6,478 nucleotides of DNA from Flavobacterium sp. (GCA_030682755.1 JAUXNR010000797.1:1-6478); one strand, 5' to 3'. Numbered from the stretch's first letter, positions 1 to 6,067 are shown. Translations and numbers: made by a program. The notes: generated by a model not told the origin, from the letters alone.

Positions 1-7
1 AGTTATT

Positions 8-60
8 TTAAAAAAATAAAAGAGAAAGCCCTGCTACTTGGGGATTTCGCAGGACTTCCT
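8..60 (-). terminator. Rho-independent terminator of the 106-732 gene
   Basis: Read on the minus strand, bases 60-49 pair with 34-23 to give a 12-bp stem (two G-U wobbles) around a 14-base loop. A U-rich tract follows (positions 22 down to 8). Read on the plus strand the wobbles become mismatches, so it should work mainly on minus-strand transcripts. It lies about 45 bases past the stop codon of the secreted-protein gene. It probably also ends any transcript reading through from uvrA, since no other terminator was seen between the two genes. Confidence 0.8.
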
Positions 61-62
61 TC

Positions 63-101
63 AACCAAACTTAACCAACTTTAACTAAACTAACTCATTT
101 T
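63..101. repeat. Degenerate ~10-bp tandem repeat in a 3' untranslated region
   Basis: On the plus strand four units follow one another: AACCAAACTT (63-72), AACCAACTTT (73-82), AACTAAACT (83-91) and AACTCATTTT (92-101, the most diverged). The tract fills the space between the stop codon of the 106-732 gene and its terminator hairpin, so it would be transcribed as a GU-rich 3' tail on the minus strand. No function can be assigned; low-complexity drift is a fair alternative. Confidence 0.5.
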
Positions 102-105
102 ATTT

Positions 106-732
106 TTATTTCTTTTTATTGTCAATTAACGCTTTAGTACCATCTGCTCTGTAATAATAGTAACTGTTGTCGTTATAGGTATATCCGGTTTGTGTTCCGT
201 ATGCAGGACCGTAATAAGTTGTACTTGCATAAGCTGTATTTCCTCTCGTATAATTTACATGTCCAACTATTCTGGTAACCATTCCTCTGTTATTATATGC
301 AATTTGCATGCCACCAATTTGTGTTAATCCAAAATTATTATATCGCATATAAACGGTTCCAATTCTATTCACACGATTGAATCTGTCATAATTGATGAAG
401 GTATTTCCAACACGTCTTACTCTACCAAAACTATCGTGTTCAATTCTAACGCCATAGTTAATTGCAATTGGAGCATTGCCTCGGGCTGTTGCACCTCTTC
501 GGTAAAAAAAGCCTCCATGACTGTCATCCGGACGTGTGTTGAAATCAAAATCACCATTCAAGAAAACAAAGAATTCTATGCCTCGTTCTACAAATGCGAT
601 TGGTTCAGCATCCATATAATGAACAGCTCCACCACGAGTTCTGTCAAATTCAGAAAAAGTAACTTTTTCTGCTGCTACAGCCAAACTTACAACCAGCAAG
701 TTCATGGCTACTAAGAAGGTAATTTTTTTCAT
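106..732 (-). CDS. Secreted repeat-containing protein of unknown function
   Basis: This 208-residue protein is exported by its sequence: residues 1-21 form a signal peptide with Lys2-Lys3, a hydrophobic core (4-19) and an Ala-rich cleavage site near 20-21. There is no lipobox cysteine, so it is likely periplasmic or outside the cell rather than a lipoprotein. Residues ~25-95 form a non-repetitive region. Residues 97-159 hold four consecutive ~16-residue repeats starting at 97, 113, 129 and 144, with the pattern aliphatic-x-Tyr/His-Asp/Asn-x-Phe-Gly/Asn-Arg-Val-x-Arg-Ile/Val-Gly, which suggests a beta-hairpin or YD-like repeat. Residues 161-194 are rich in Tyr, Gly, Asn and Thr, and the tail is basic. 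I recall similar uncharacterised proteins in flavobacteria, but no enzyme motif is visible. It starts at the first ATG after the intergenic gap; no consensus promoter was found. It has its own downstream terminator. It is surely a gene; its function is unknown. Confidence 0.88.
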   Translation of the reverse strand: MKKITFLVAMNLLVVSLAVAAEKVTFSEFDRTRGGAVHYMDAEPIAFVERGIEFFVFLNGDFDFNTRPDDSHGGFFYRRGATARGNAPIAINYGVRIEHDSFGRVRRVGNTFINYDRFNRVNRIGTVYMRYNNFGLTQIGGMQIAYNNRGMVTRIVGHVNYTRGNTAYASTTYYGPAYGTQTGYTYNDNSYYYYRADGTKALIDNKKK

Positions 733-982
733 GACACATTCGATTTATTCATTTTGCTTACTCTTGAGTTTTTCAGCTTTCACTAAGATTTGAATACAAT
801 TCAATTTCTTGTTTAGCTATTTTCAATTGCTGTGCCAAAACAAAATAAATTGTTGTGAACGACTTGTTAATGATTTTTAACTAGCTGTAAAACAGTGATT
901 TATTTGTTTTTTGAAGTGCATAAAATGGCTTCCATAAAAGATGTTTTTGTGGATAAGAAAGGAATAAAAGTTTATTTGTGGT
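733..982. other. Intergenic gap between uvrA and the secreted-protein gene
   Basis: These 250 AT-rich bases separate two minus-strand genes. No convincing uvrA terminator is visible, only weak stems near 875-895 and 932-952. No exact TAnnTTTG box is present on the minus strand; the nearest is a degenerate TATTTTG at about 841-847. A perfect inverted repeat TTGAAT-ACA-ATTCAA lies at 790-804, 58 bases upstream of the downstream gene's ATG. It could be an operator, but it is short enough to be chance in AT-rich DNA. Confidence 0.4.
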
Positions 983-3772
983 TTACAATTTCTCCTTTAA
1001 ATAGAATCCTGTAATAGATTTTGAATTTTTGATAACTGCTTCCGGAGTTCCAAAAGCAATCAATTGTCCACCGTTTTCACCTCCTTCAGGTCCGATATCG
1101 ATAATGTAATCAGCACATTTTATCAAGTCTAAATTGTGTTCAATTACAATAATAGAATGTCCCTTGTCCAATAGTGCCTCAAAAGAAGCCATTAGTTTTT
1201 TGATGTCGTGAAAATGCAATCCTGTAGTAGGCTCGTCAAAAATAAATAAAGCTTTGTCTTTTGTGGTTCCTTTTACTAGAAAAGTAGCCAACTTAATACG
1301 TTGTGCTTCACCGCCTGAAAGTGTTGATGAGGATTGACCCAATTGCACATATCCCAATCCAACATCTTGAAGGGGTTGTAATTTTTGAGTAATTTTTGAT
1401 TGTTGGTGCAGTTTAAAAAAAGCCAACGCATCATCAATGGTCATCTTTAAAATGTCGTCAATGTTTTTACCTTCAAAAGCTACTTCTAAAATTTCTTTTT
1501 TGAATCGTTTTCCGTTGCAGGTTTCACATTCCAAATGTACATCTGCCATAAATTGCATTTCAATGGTAACTTCGCCATCACCTTTGCAAGTTTCGCAACG
1601 ACCACCATCTACATTAAAAGAGAAATGTTTGGGTTGATAACCTCTAATTTTTGATAATTTTTGTTTGGTAAACAAATCCCGAATATCATCGTAAGCCTTG
1701 ATATATGTAACAGGGTTGGAGCGTGAGCTTCTGCCAATTGGATTTTGGTCCACATATTCAATGTGTTTGATATGACTATAATTTCCGCGAAGTTCTGTGA
1801 ATTGTCCGGCTTTATCTGAAACACCTTCCAATTTCTTTTGTAAGGCTGGGAATAATATTTTTTTGACCAATGTACTTTTTCCACTTCCCGAAACTCCTGT
1901 GATTACAGTCAAGCAATCTAACGGAAACGTGACATCAATGTTTTTTAAATTGTTTTCGCGAGCCCCGATGATTTCAATTTGATTTTTAAAAGCTCTTCTT
2001 TTTTTGGGAACAGCAATTGATAATTCGCCACTCAAATATTTTCCGGTTAATGAGTCTGCTTTTAAAATTTCTTCAAACGTACCTTCGGCTACCAAATTAC
2101 CACCCAAACTTCCGGCCTCCGGACCAATGTCAAAAATTCTGTCGGCAGCTTTCATGATGTCTTCATCGTGTTCCACTACAATAACGGTATTGCCAAGGTT
2201 TCGCAAATTTTTCAATACAGAAATTAACCTTTCGGTGTCTTTCGGATGCAACCCGATACTGGGTTCGTCCAAAATATACATAGAACCTACCAAACTACTA
2301 CCCAAAGATGTGGCAAGATTAATACGTTGTGATTCACCTCCGGAGAGTGAGTTTGAATTTCGGTTTAAGGTCAAGTAATTCAAACCTACATCGGATAAAA
2401 ATTGCAAGCGGTTGTTGATTTCAATCAATAATCGTTTTGCAATTATTGTATCATTTTCAGATATTTCCAATGTTTTGAAAAACGCAATAAGATTTTTTAT
2501 TGGCAAGTCCACTAAGTCAGAAATGGTTTTGCCACCAATTTTTACATAATTGGTTTCCACTCGCAACCGCTTTCCTTTGCAAGTCGGACATTTTGTTTTT
2601 CCCCTATACCGGGAGAGCATCACACGGTTTTGAATTTTATAATTCTTTTCTTCTAATTCTCTAAAAAATTCATGCAATCCCGTGAAATGAGAATTTCCAT
2701 TCCAAATAAGTTGTTTTTGTTCTTCCGAAAGTTCAAAGTAAGGCTTGTGAATAGGAAAGTCAAATTTATATGCTGCATTGACCAACATGTCTCTGTACCA
2801 ACCCATGCTTTCACCTCTCCAGGGATATATAGCGTTTTCAAAAATTGAAAGTGCCGTGTTTGGAATTACTAATTCCTCATCAATTCCAATGATGTTTCCA
2901 TAACCTTCACAACTCGGACAAGCTCCATACGGATTGTTAAAACTGAATAAATGGATATTTGGTTCTAAAAACGAGATACCATCAACTTCAAAATTTGTAT
3001 TGAATTCCAATCGGTTTTCGGTAGCAAGTTGTTGCAGGTAGCAACTCCCTTTTCCTTCATAAAATGCAGTTTGAACTGCATCAGCCAATCGATTATAAAA
3101 CGATTCATCGTCTTTAATGACCAATCGGTCAATGATTAAAAAGATATCTTTATTATCTAAAGTATGTGCTTCTATTTCATCCAGTCGCACAACATCTTTA
3201 TCCACTAAAATACGAGCAAATCCTTGTTGTAGCAACACTTTTAATTTGTCTTCCAGCTGTCTTCCGGATTCCAAGTGAATGGGAGCCAATAACAGCCATT
3301 TGCTTTCCGGTTCAAATGTTTTAACGTTGTTGATAACGTCTGTAACAGTATCTTTTTTTACTTCTTTACCTGAAATCGGGGAATAGGTTTTTCCGATGCG
3401 GGCAAAAAGAAGTTTCAAATAATCATAAATTTCTGTGGAAGTTCCAACGGTTGAACGGGCATTAGTAGTATTTACTTTTTGTTCAATGGCAACTGCCGGA
3501 GCAATACCTTTAATATATTCAACTTTTGGTTTGTCCAAACGACCTAAAAATTGTCGTGCATACGATGATAAACTTTCAACATAGCGTCGTTGACCTTCGG
3601 CATAAAGTGTGTCAAACGCAAGACTTGATTTTCCGGAACCGGATAAGCCTGTTACCACAACAAATTTATTTCTCGGAATGGCAATGTCTATATTTTTTAA
3701 ATTATGCAGTCCAGCTCCTTTTATAAGGATGTATTTTTTTGGTTCGAGTTCAAGAAAATCTTTTGTTGTCAT
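983..3772 (-). CDS. uvrA: Excinuclease ABC subunit A (UvrA)
   Basis: UvrA is the ATP-driven damage sensor of nucleotide excision repair: its dimer scans DNA in the cytoplasm, loads UvrB at bulky lesions and leaves. The 929-residue product is close to the E. coli length (940) and shows both ABC modules: Walker A at 42-50 (GLSGSGKSS) and 626-634 (GVSGSGKST), LSGGE signatures at 476-480 and 818-822, and Walker B at 500-509 and 843-853. The UvrB-binding insert (~120-250) is present. Zinc ligands of the C-terminal half are intact (C726, C729, C749, C752), as are the homologous pairs C285/C288 and C395/C398. The site that normally uses a CPxC/CPxH pair plus a second CPxC pair is gone: the first reads SPIS (131-134) and the second has no cysteine (~262-265). 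I chose ATG 3772 because a -7 promoter box at 3792-3799 nearly abuts the upstream ATG (3790), leaving almost no room for transcription to begin before it; TTG 3814 lies upstream of the box. It is divergent from the sigma gene. Confidence 0.98.
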   Translation of the reverse strand: MTTKDFLELEPKKYILIKGAGLHNLKNIDIAIPRNKFVVVTGLSGSGKSSLAFDTLYAEGQRRYVESLSSYARQFLGRLDKPKVEYIKGIAPAVAIEQKVNTTNARSTVGTSTEIYDYLKLLFARIGKTYSPISGKEVKKDTVTDVINNVKTFEPESKWLLLAPIHLESGRQLEDKLKVLLQQGFARILVDKDVVRLDEIEAHTLDNKDIFLIIDRLVIKDDESFYNRLADAVQTAFYEGKGSCYLQQLATENRLEFNTNFEVDGISFLEPNIHLFSFNNPYGACPSCEGYGNIIGIDEELVIPNTALSIFENAIYPWRGESMGWYRDMLVNAAYKFDFPIHKPYFELSEEQKQLIWNGNSHFTGLHEFFRELEEKNYKIQNRVMLSRYRGKTKCPTCKGKRLRVETNYVKIGGKTISDLVDLPIKNLIAFFKTLEISENDTIIAKRLLIEINNRLQFLSDVGLNYLTLNRNSNSLSGGESQRINLATSLGSSLVGSMYILDEPSIGLHPKDTERLISVLKNLRNLGNTVIVVEHDEDIMKAADRIFDIGPEAGSLGGNLVAEGTFEEILKADSLTGKYLSGELSIAVPKKRRAFKNQIEIIGARENNLKNIDVTFPLDCLTVITGVSGSGKSTLVKKILFPALQKKLEGVSDKAGQFTELRGNYSHIKHIEYVDQNPIGRSSRSNPVTYIKAYDDIRDLFTKQKLSKIRGYQPKHFSFNVDGGRCETCKGDGEVTIEMQFMADVHLECETCNGKRFKKEILEVAFEGKNIDDILKMTIDDALAFFKLHQQSKITQKLQPLQDVGLGYVQLGQSSSTLSGGEAQRIKLATFLVKGTTKDKALFIFDEPTTGLHFHDIKKLMASFEALLDKGHSIIVIEHNLDLIKCADYIIDIGPEGGENGGQLIAFGTPEAVIKNSKSITGFYLKEKL

Positions 3773-3791
3773 AGTAAATTTCACAGCCATG

Positions 3792-3799
3792 CAAAGATA
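3792..3799 (-). promoter_or_regulatory. Putative uvrA -7 promoter box
   Basis: The minus strand reads TATCTTTG, an exact match to the Bacteroidota -7 consensus TAnnTTTG. It ends 20 bases before ATG 3772, which would give a very short leader. No TTG -33 element is found at the usual 17-23 base spacing, so the call rests on one box. Its main value is that it argues against the two upstream start codons of uvrA (3790 and 3814). Confidence 0.5.
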
Positions 3800-3884
3800 G
3801 GAATTGTGTTGCAATATTTTTAATACGGTAACTAATCAATTAAAATCAGGTAAAAAAGGGTATAAAATGCTTTTTTTATTACGG

Positions 3885-3910
3885 TTTTCCACAAATATTG
3901 TGTTGGAAAA
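3885..3910. promoter_or_regulatory. Interrupted inverted repeat upstream of the sigma promoter
   Basis: Left arm TTTTCCACAA (3885-3894) is complementary to 3898-3902 plus 3906-3910, with a 3-base centre (ATA) and a 3-base bulge (3903-3905): ten paired bases in all. It sits 20 bases upstream of the proposed -33 element of the sigma gene and about 85 bases upstream of the uvrA -7 box. It might therefore be a protein-binding site serving one or both. Being AT-rich and bulged, it could also be chance. Confidence 0.3.
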
Positions 3911-3930
3911 TGTTAAATGTTGTTATTTTG

Positions 3931-3963
3931 TTTGTTTTTTCCCTAAAAATTATGTTACATTTG
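3931..3963 (+). promoter_or_regulatory. Putative Bacteroidota-type promoter of the sigma gene
   Basis: TTTG at 3931-3934 serves as the -33 element and TACATTTG at 3956-3963 as the -7 element. The second matches TAnnTTTG exactly, and the 21-base spacer lies within the known 17-23 range for primary sigma factor promoters of this phylum. Transcription would begin near 3970, giving an untranslated leader of roughly 85 bases before ATG 4055. Recognition by the primary sigma factor would mean basal rather than purely self-driven expression of this ECF sigma. Confidence 0.6.
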
Positions 3964-4054
3964 AAATGTCATTAATCATTATTTAACATTTGCCTATAGC
4001 ACAAAAATACTTTTTAGAAAATATTGGTCCCTAAACACACTAAAAGGTAGAATT

Positions 4055-4639
4055 ATGGCTATTGTTAACACTCCCGATGCGTTACTGGTAAAGAACTATG
4101 TTTCCGGTGACGAAACTGCACTTTCTGTTTTAATAGAAAGACATCAATCAAAAATTTATGGTTTTATCTATTCAAAGATATCTGATAGAGATGTCTCTGA
4201 TGATATATTTCAAGATACTTTTATTAAAGTAATCAAAACGTTAAAATCTAATTCCTATAATGAAGAAGGTAAATTTTTACCTTGGGTGATGCGAATTGCT
4301 CATAATTTGGTGGTGGATCATTACCGAAGAAATAAAAAAATGCCCATGTTTAGAGAAACAGAGGAGTTTTCTATTTTTTCAATCATGACAGATAACTCGC
4401 CAACCATTGAAAAGCAACTGATTACAGAACAAGTGGAATCTGATTTGAAGCGATTGATTGAAGAATTACCGGATGATCAAAAGCAAGTATTGGTTATGAG
4501 AATGTATCAGGATTTAAGTTTTAAAGAAATTGCTGACTTAACCGGAGTTAGTATCAATACCGCTTTGGGTAGAATGCGTTATGCTTTAATGAACTTGCGA
4601 AAAGTGATTGAAAAAAATAATATTATTTTAACCAATTAA
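4055..4639 (+). CDS. ECF-type sigma-70 family RNA polymerase sigma factor
   Basis: This 194-residue cytoplasmic protein directs RNA polymerase to a subset of promoters. It has the two-domain layout of group 4 (ECF) sigma factors. Region 2 spans about 20-95, with the core-binding helix around DDIFQDTF (49-56) and the -10 recognition/melting segment PWVMRIAHNLVVDHYRR (76-92). A polar linker covers ~96-130, and region 4 covers ~137-183 with the -35-binding helix-turn-helix FKEIADLTGVSINTALGRMRYAL (156-178, described in parts: FKEIA and SINTALGRMR). There is no region 1.1 or 3, as expected for the group. ATG 4055 gives a normal ECF N-terminus. No recognisable anti-sigma gene with a membrane segment is adjacent; instead a 47-residue protein follows after 53 bases with no strong terminator between, so the two are likely co-transcribed. 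EcfO of Bacteroides fragilis is an oxidative-stress ECF factor and a possible relative, but I cannot establish orthology from the sequence alone. Confidence 0.96.
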   Translation: MAIVNTPDALLVKNYVSGDETALSVLIERHQSKIYGFIYSKISDRDVSDDIFQDTFIKVIKTLKSNSYNEEGKFLPWVMRIAHNLVVDHYRRNKKMPMFRETEEFSIFSIMTDNSPTIEKQLITEQVESDLKRLIEELPDDQKQVLVMRMYQDLSFKEIADLTGVSINTALGRMRYALMNLRKVIEKNNIILTN

Positions 4640-4692
4640 AATACTAAAATAAAAAGTTCTCCGTTATTTTATTAATTAACAGTTATAATTAT

Positions 4693-4836
4693 ATGGGGAA
4701 ACTTTACACTAAGAAACAATTAGCGGCTCCAAAGATGTCACCTAAAAAAGAAACTATAAGTTTTTTACTCAACTACTCCAAAGCGTTGCGTATGATTAAA
4801 GTAGGAGACATGACTTTTGAAACTATCGCTAATTAA
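4693..4836 (+). CDS. Small conserved-looking 47-residue protein, function unknown
   Basis: The frame opens at ATG 4693 and ends at TAA 4834-4836, two bases before the terminator hairpin, which is what a real last gene of a transcript looks like. The product is basic and soluble, with no signal peptide or membrane segment. The first 20 residues are rich in Lys, and residues 17-33 (PKKETISFLLNYSKALR) suggest an amphipathic helix. It ends in TFETIAN. I recall short flavobacterial proteins sharing the PKKET-x-x-FLLxYSKAL core and a FETIxN-like end, but have no name for them. It lies 53 bases after the sigma gene with only a weak AT-only stem between (4645-4671), so co-expression is likely. A regulatory role towards the sigma factor is conceivable but unsupported by any motif. 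No Shine-Dalgarno is seen, which is normal for this phylum. Confidence 0.72.
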   Translation: MGKLYTKKQLAAPKMSPKKETISFLLNYSKALRMIKVGDMTFETIAN

Positions 4837-4838
4837 GG

Positions 4839-4874
4839 AAACATCCCGATACATTTATCGGGATGTTTTTTTTT
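4839..4874 (+). terminator. Strong terminator of the sigma/small-ORF transcript, overlapping the end of nth
   Basis: Bases 4839-4851 pair perfectly with 4856-4868 (13 bp, core CCCGATA/TATCGGG) around a 4-base loop, followed by an unbroken T run to 4874. This is a textbook plus-strand terminator. On the minus strand the hairpin is followed only by TTTCC, so it is probably weaker for nth. The last codons and the TAA stop (4857-4855) of nth lie inside the hairpin. Confidence 0.92.
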
Positions 4875-5514
4875 CGAACTCTTTTAAGATATCTTTTCTG
4901 CCAATTTTTTTTGTAATGATATCTTTTTCAATATCCCAACCCCGAGCGGGAGAATATTCTCTACCATACCAAATAATCTGTAAATGCAAATCATTCCACA
5001 ATGCTCTTGGGAATATAGCTTTTGCATCTTTTTCAGTTTGTACCACATTTTTACCACTAGATAGATTCCATCTATACATGAGTCGATGTATGTGTGTATC
5101 AACAGGAAAAGCAGGTACTCCAAAGGCTTGACTCATGACCACACTTGCTGTTTTATGACCCACAGCCGGCAAGGCTTCCAAGGCTTCAAAACTTTGTGGT
5201 ACTTCACCGTTGTGTTTTTCAATTAAAATATGTGATAATCCGTAAATACCTTTAGACTTCATGGGCGATAAACCACAGGGTTTAATTATTTCTTTGATTT
5301 CTTCCACAGACATTTTAATCATGTCATAAGGATTATCTGCTTTTTCAAATAGGAGGGGAGTGATTTGATTTACCCGAACATCCGTGCATTGGGCTGAAAG
5401 CAAAACGGCTATTAAAAGTGTGTAAGGATCTTTATGGTCTAATGGGATTGGAATTTCAGGATATAAGTCATTTAACGTATTTATAACAAATGTTGCACGC
5501 TCTTTCTTGGTCAT
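4855..5514 (-). CDS. nth: Endonuclease III homologue lacking the iron-sulfur cluster motif
   Basis: Endonuclease III is a base-excision repair glycosylase/AP lyase that removes oxidised pyrimidines. The 219-residue product matches the family length (E. coli 211). It shows LLSAQCTD (38-45), the helix-hairpin-helix LPAVGHKTA (115-123) with the catalytic Lys121 (E. coli Lys120), and the VDTHIHR loop (138-144) with Asp139 (E. coli Asp138). The C-terminal four-cysteine cluster loop is absent: only Cys43 and Cys80 occur in the whole protein, and the region after YGRE (183-186) reads SPARGWDIEKD without cysteine. Catalytic residues are kept, so activity is expected. I chose ATG 5514 over the in-frame TTG at 5544, which would add ten residues (YFYFHKST-like) not typical of the family and would leave only 30 bases to bcp. 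The stop codon falls inside the convergent terminator hairpin. It is divergent from bcp with a 60-base gap; no clear promoter box was found there. Confidence 0.96.
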   Translation of the reverse strand: MTKKERATFVINTLNDLYPEIPIPLDHKDPYTLLIAVLLSAQCTDVRVNQITPLLFEKADNPYDMIKMSVEEIKEIIKPCGLSPMKSKGIYGLSHILIEKHNGEVPQSFEALEALPAVGHKTASVVMSQAFGVPAFPVDTHIHRLMYRWNLSSGKNVVQTEKDAKAIFPRALWNDLHLQIIWYGREYSPARGWDIEKDIITKKIGRKDILKEFEKKTSR

Positions 5515-5574
5515 TTTTGTACTTTTATGAAAGTAAAAATACAATAATTCAATTAATTTTTAACTATCAATTCA

Positions 5575-6027
5575 ATGACACATTTAAAAATAGGCGATAA
5601 AGCTCCAACATTCAAAGGAACAGATCAAGACGGAACCACGCATCAACTTTCTGATTATGCTGGAAAAAAGTTGGTAGTCTTTTTTTATCCAAAAGCAAAT
5701 ACACCGGGATGCACAGCAGAGGCTTGTGACTTGAGAGATAATTTTGAACGTTTTCAAGCCAATAATTATGCTTTATTGGGAGTTAGTGCGGATAGTGCCA
5801 AAGCTCAATCCAGTTTCAAAAACAAGTATGAATTCCCGTTTCCATTATTGGCGGACGAAGACAAATCTGTCATTGAGGCGTTTGGCGTTTGGGGACCAAA
5901 GAAATTTATGGGAAAAGAATATGACGGTATTCACCGCACCACTTTTGTTATTGATGAAAAAGGGGTGATTACATCCATTATTTCTGAAGTAAAAACCAAA
6001 GCACATGCCAATCAGATATTTGGGTAA
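5575..6027 (+). CDS. bcp: Thiol peroxidase, Bcp/PrxQ-type peroxiredoxin
   Basis: This cytoplasmic enzyme reduces hydrogen peroxide and organic hydroperoxides using a cysteine pair that is recycled by thioredoxin. The 150-residue product is close to E. coli Bcp (156). After the usual opening (LKIGDKAPTF, 4-13) comes the active-site segment NTPGCTAEAC (42-51). Cys46 is the peroxidatic residue and Cys51 the resolving one five residues later, as in E. coli Cys45/Cys50. Pro44/Thr43 and Arg121 complete the conserved site. The thioredoxin fold is complete (strand FFYP 36-39, LLGVSADS 67-74, TTFVIDEKG 122-130). ATG 5575 fits the family N-terminus and no upstream extension is plausible. It lies head-to-head with nth, so a shared control region of 60 bases is possible, but no exact promoter consensus was seen. 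It ends four bases before a bidirectional terminator. Confidence 0.97.
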   Translation: MTHLKIGDKAPTFKGTDQDGTTHQLSDYAGKKLVVFFYPKANTPGCTAEACDLRDNFERFQANNYALLGVSADSAKAQSSFKNKYEFPFPLLADEDKSVIEAFGVWGPKKFMGKEYDGIHRTTFVIDEKGVITSIISEVKTKAHANQIFG

Positions 6028-6031
6028 CAAA

Positions 6032-6067
6032 AAACCGAGTAGTCATTAAGCTACTCGGTTTCTTTTT
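6032..6067. terminator. Bidirectional terminator between bcp and the right-edge gene
   Basis: AAACCGAGTAG (6032-6042) pairs perfectly with CTACTCGGTTT (6051-6061) around an 8-base loop. T-rich tails follow in both directions: TTTCTTTTT on the plus strand and TTTTTT on the minus strand. The hairpin lies four bases from each of the two converging stop codons (bcp TAA 6025-6027; minus-strand TAA 6068-6066), so one structure can end both transcripts. Confidence 0.93.

Noticed and set aside
436..714. 92-codon plus-strand frame opposite the secreted-protein gene
   Set aside because: Antisense shadow; the minus-strand frame has a proper signal peptide and internal repeats, while this one has Cys/Ser-rich random composition.
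932..952. Possible uvrA terminator hairpin CCATAAAA...TTTTTGTGG
   Set aside because: Mostly A-T and wobble pairs with no U tract on the minus strand side; not convincing.
3804..3986. 60-codon plus-strand reading frame in the uvrA/sigma intergenic region
   Set aside because: Low-complexity Phe/Val/Cys-rich product, spans the proposed promoter and inverted repeat, and shows no coding character; most likely chance.
4645..4671. Stem TAAAATAA/TTATTTTA after the sigma gene as a terminator
   Set aside because: Only A-T pairs, 11-base loop and no following T run; too weak to separate the sigma gene from the small ORF.
4817..5131. 104-codon plus-strand frame overlapping nth
   Set aside because: Antisense shadow of nth, starts inside the small ORF and runs through the terminator hairpin.
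5515..5544. N-terminal extension of nth from a TTG at 5544
   Set aside because: The added ten residues are aromatic and unlike the family; the ATG at 5514 gives the usual MTKKER-type opening and normal length.
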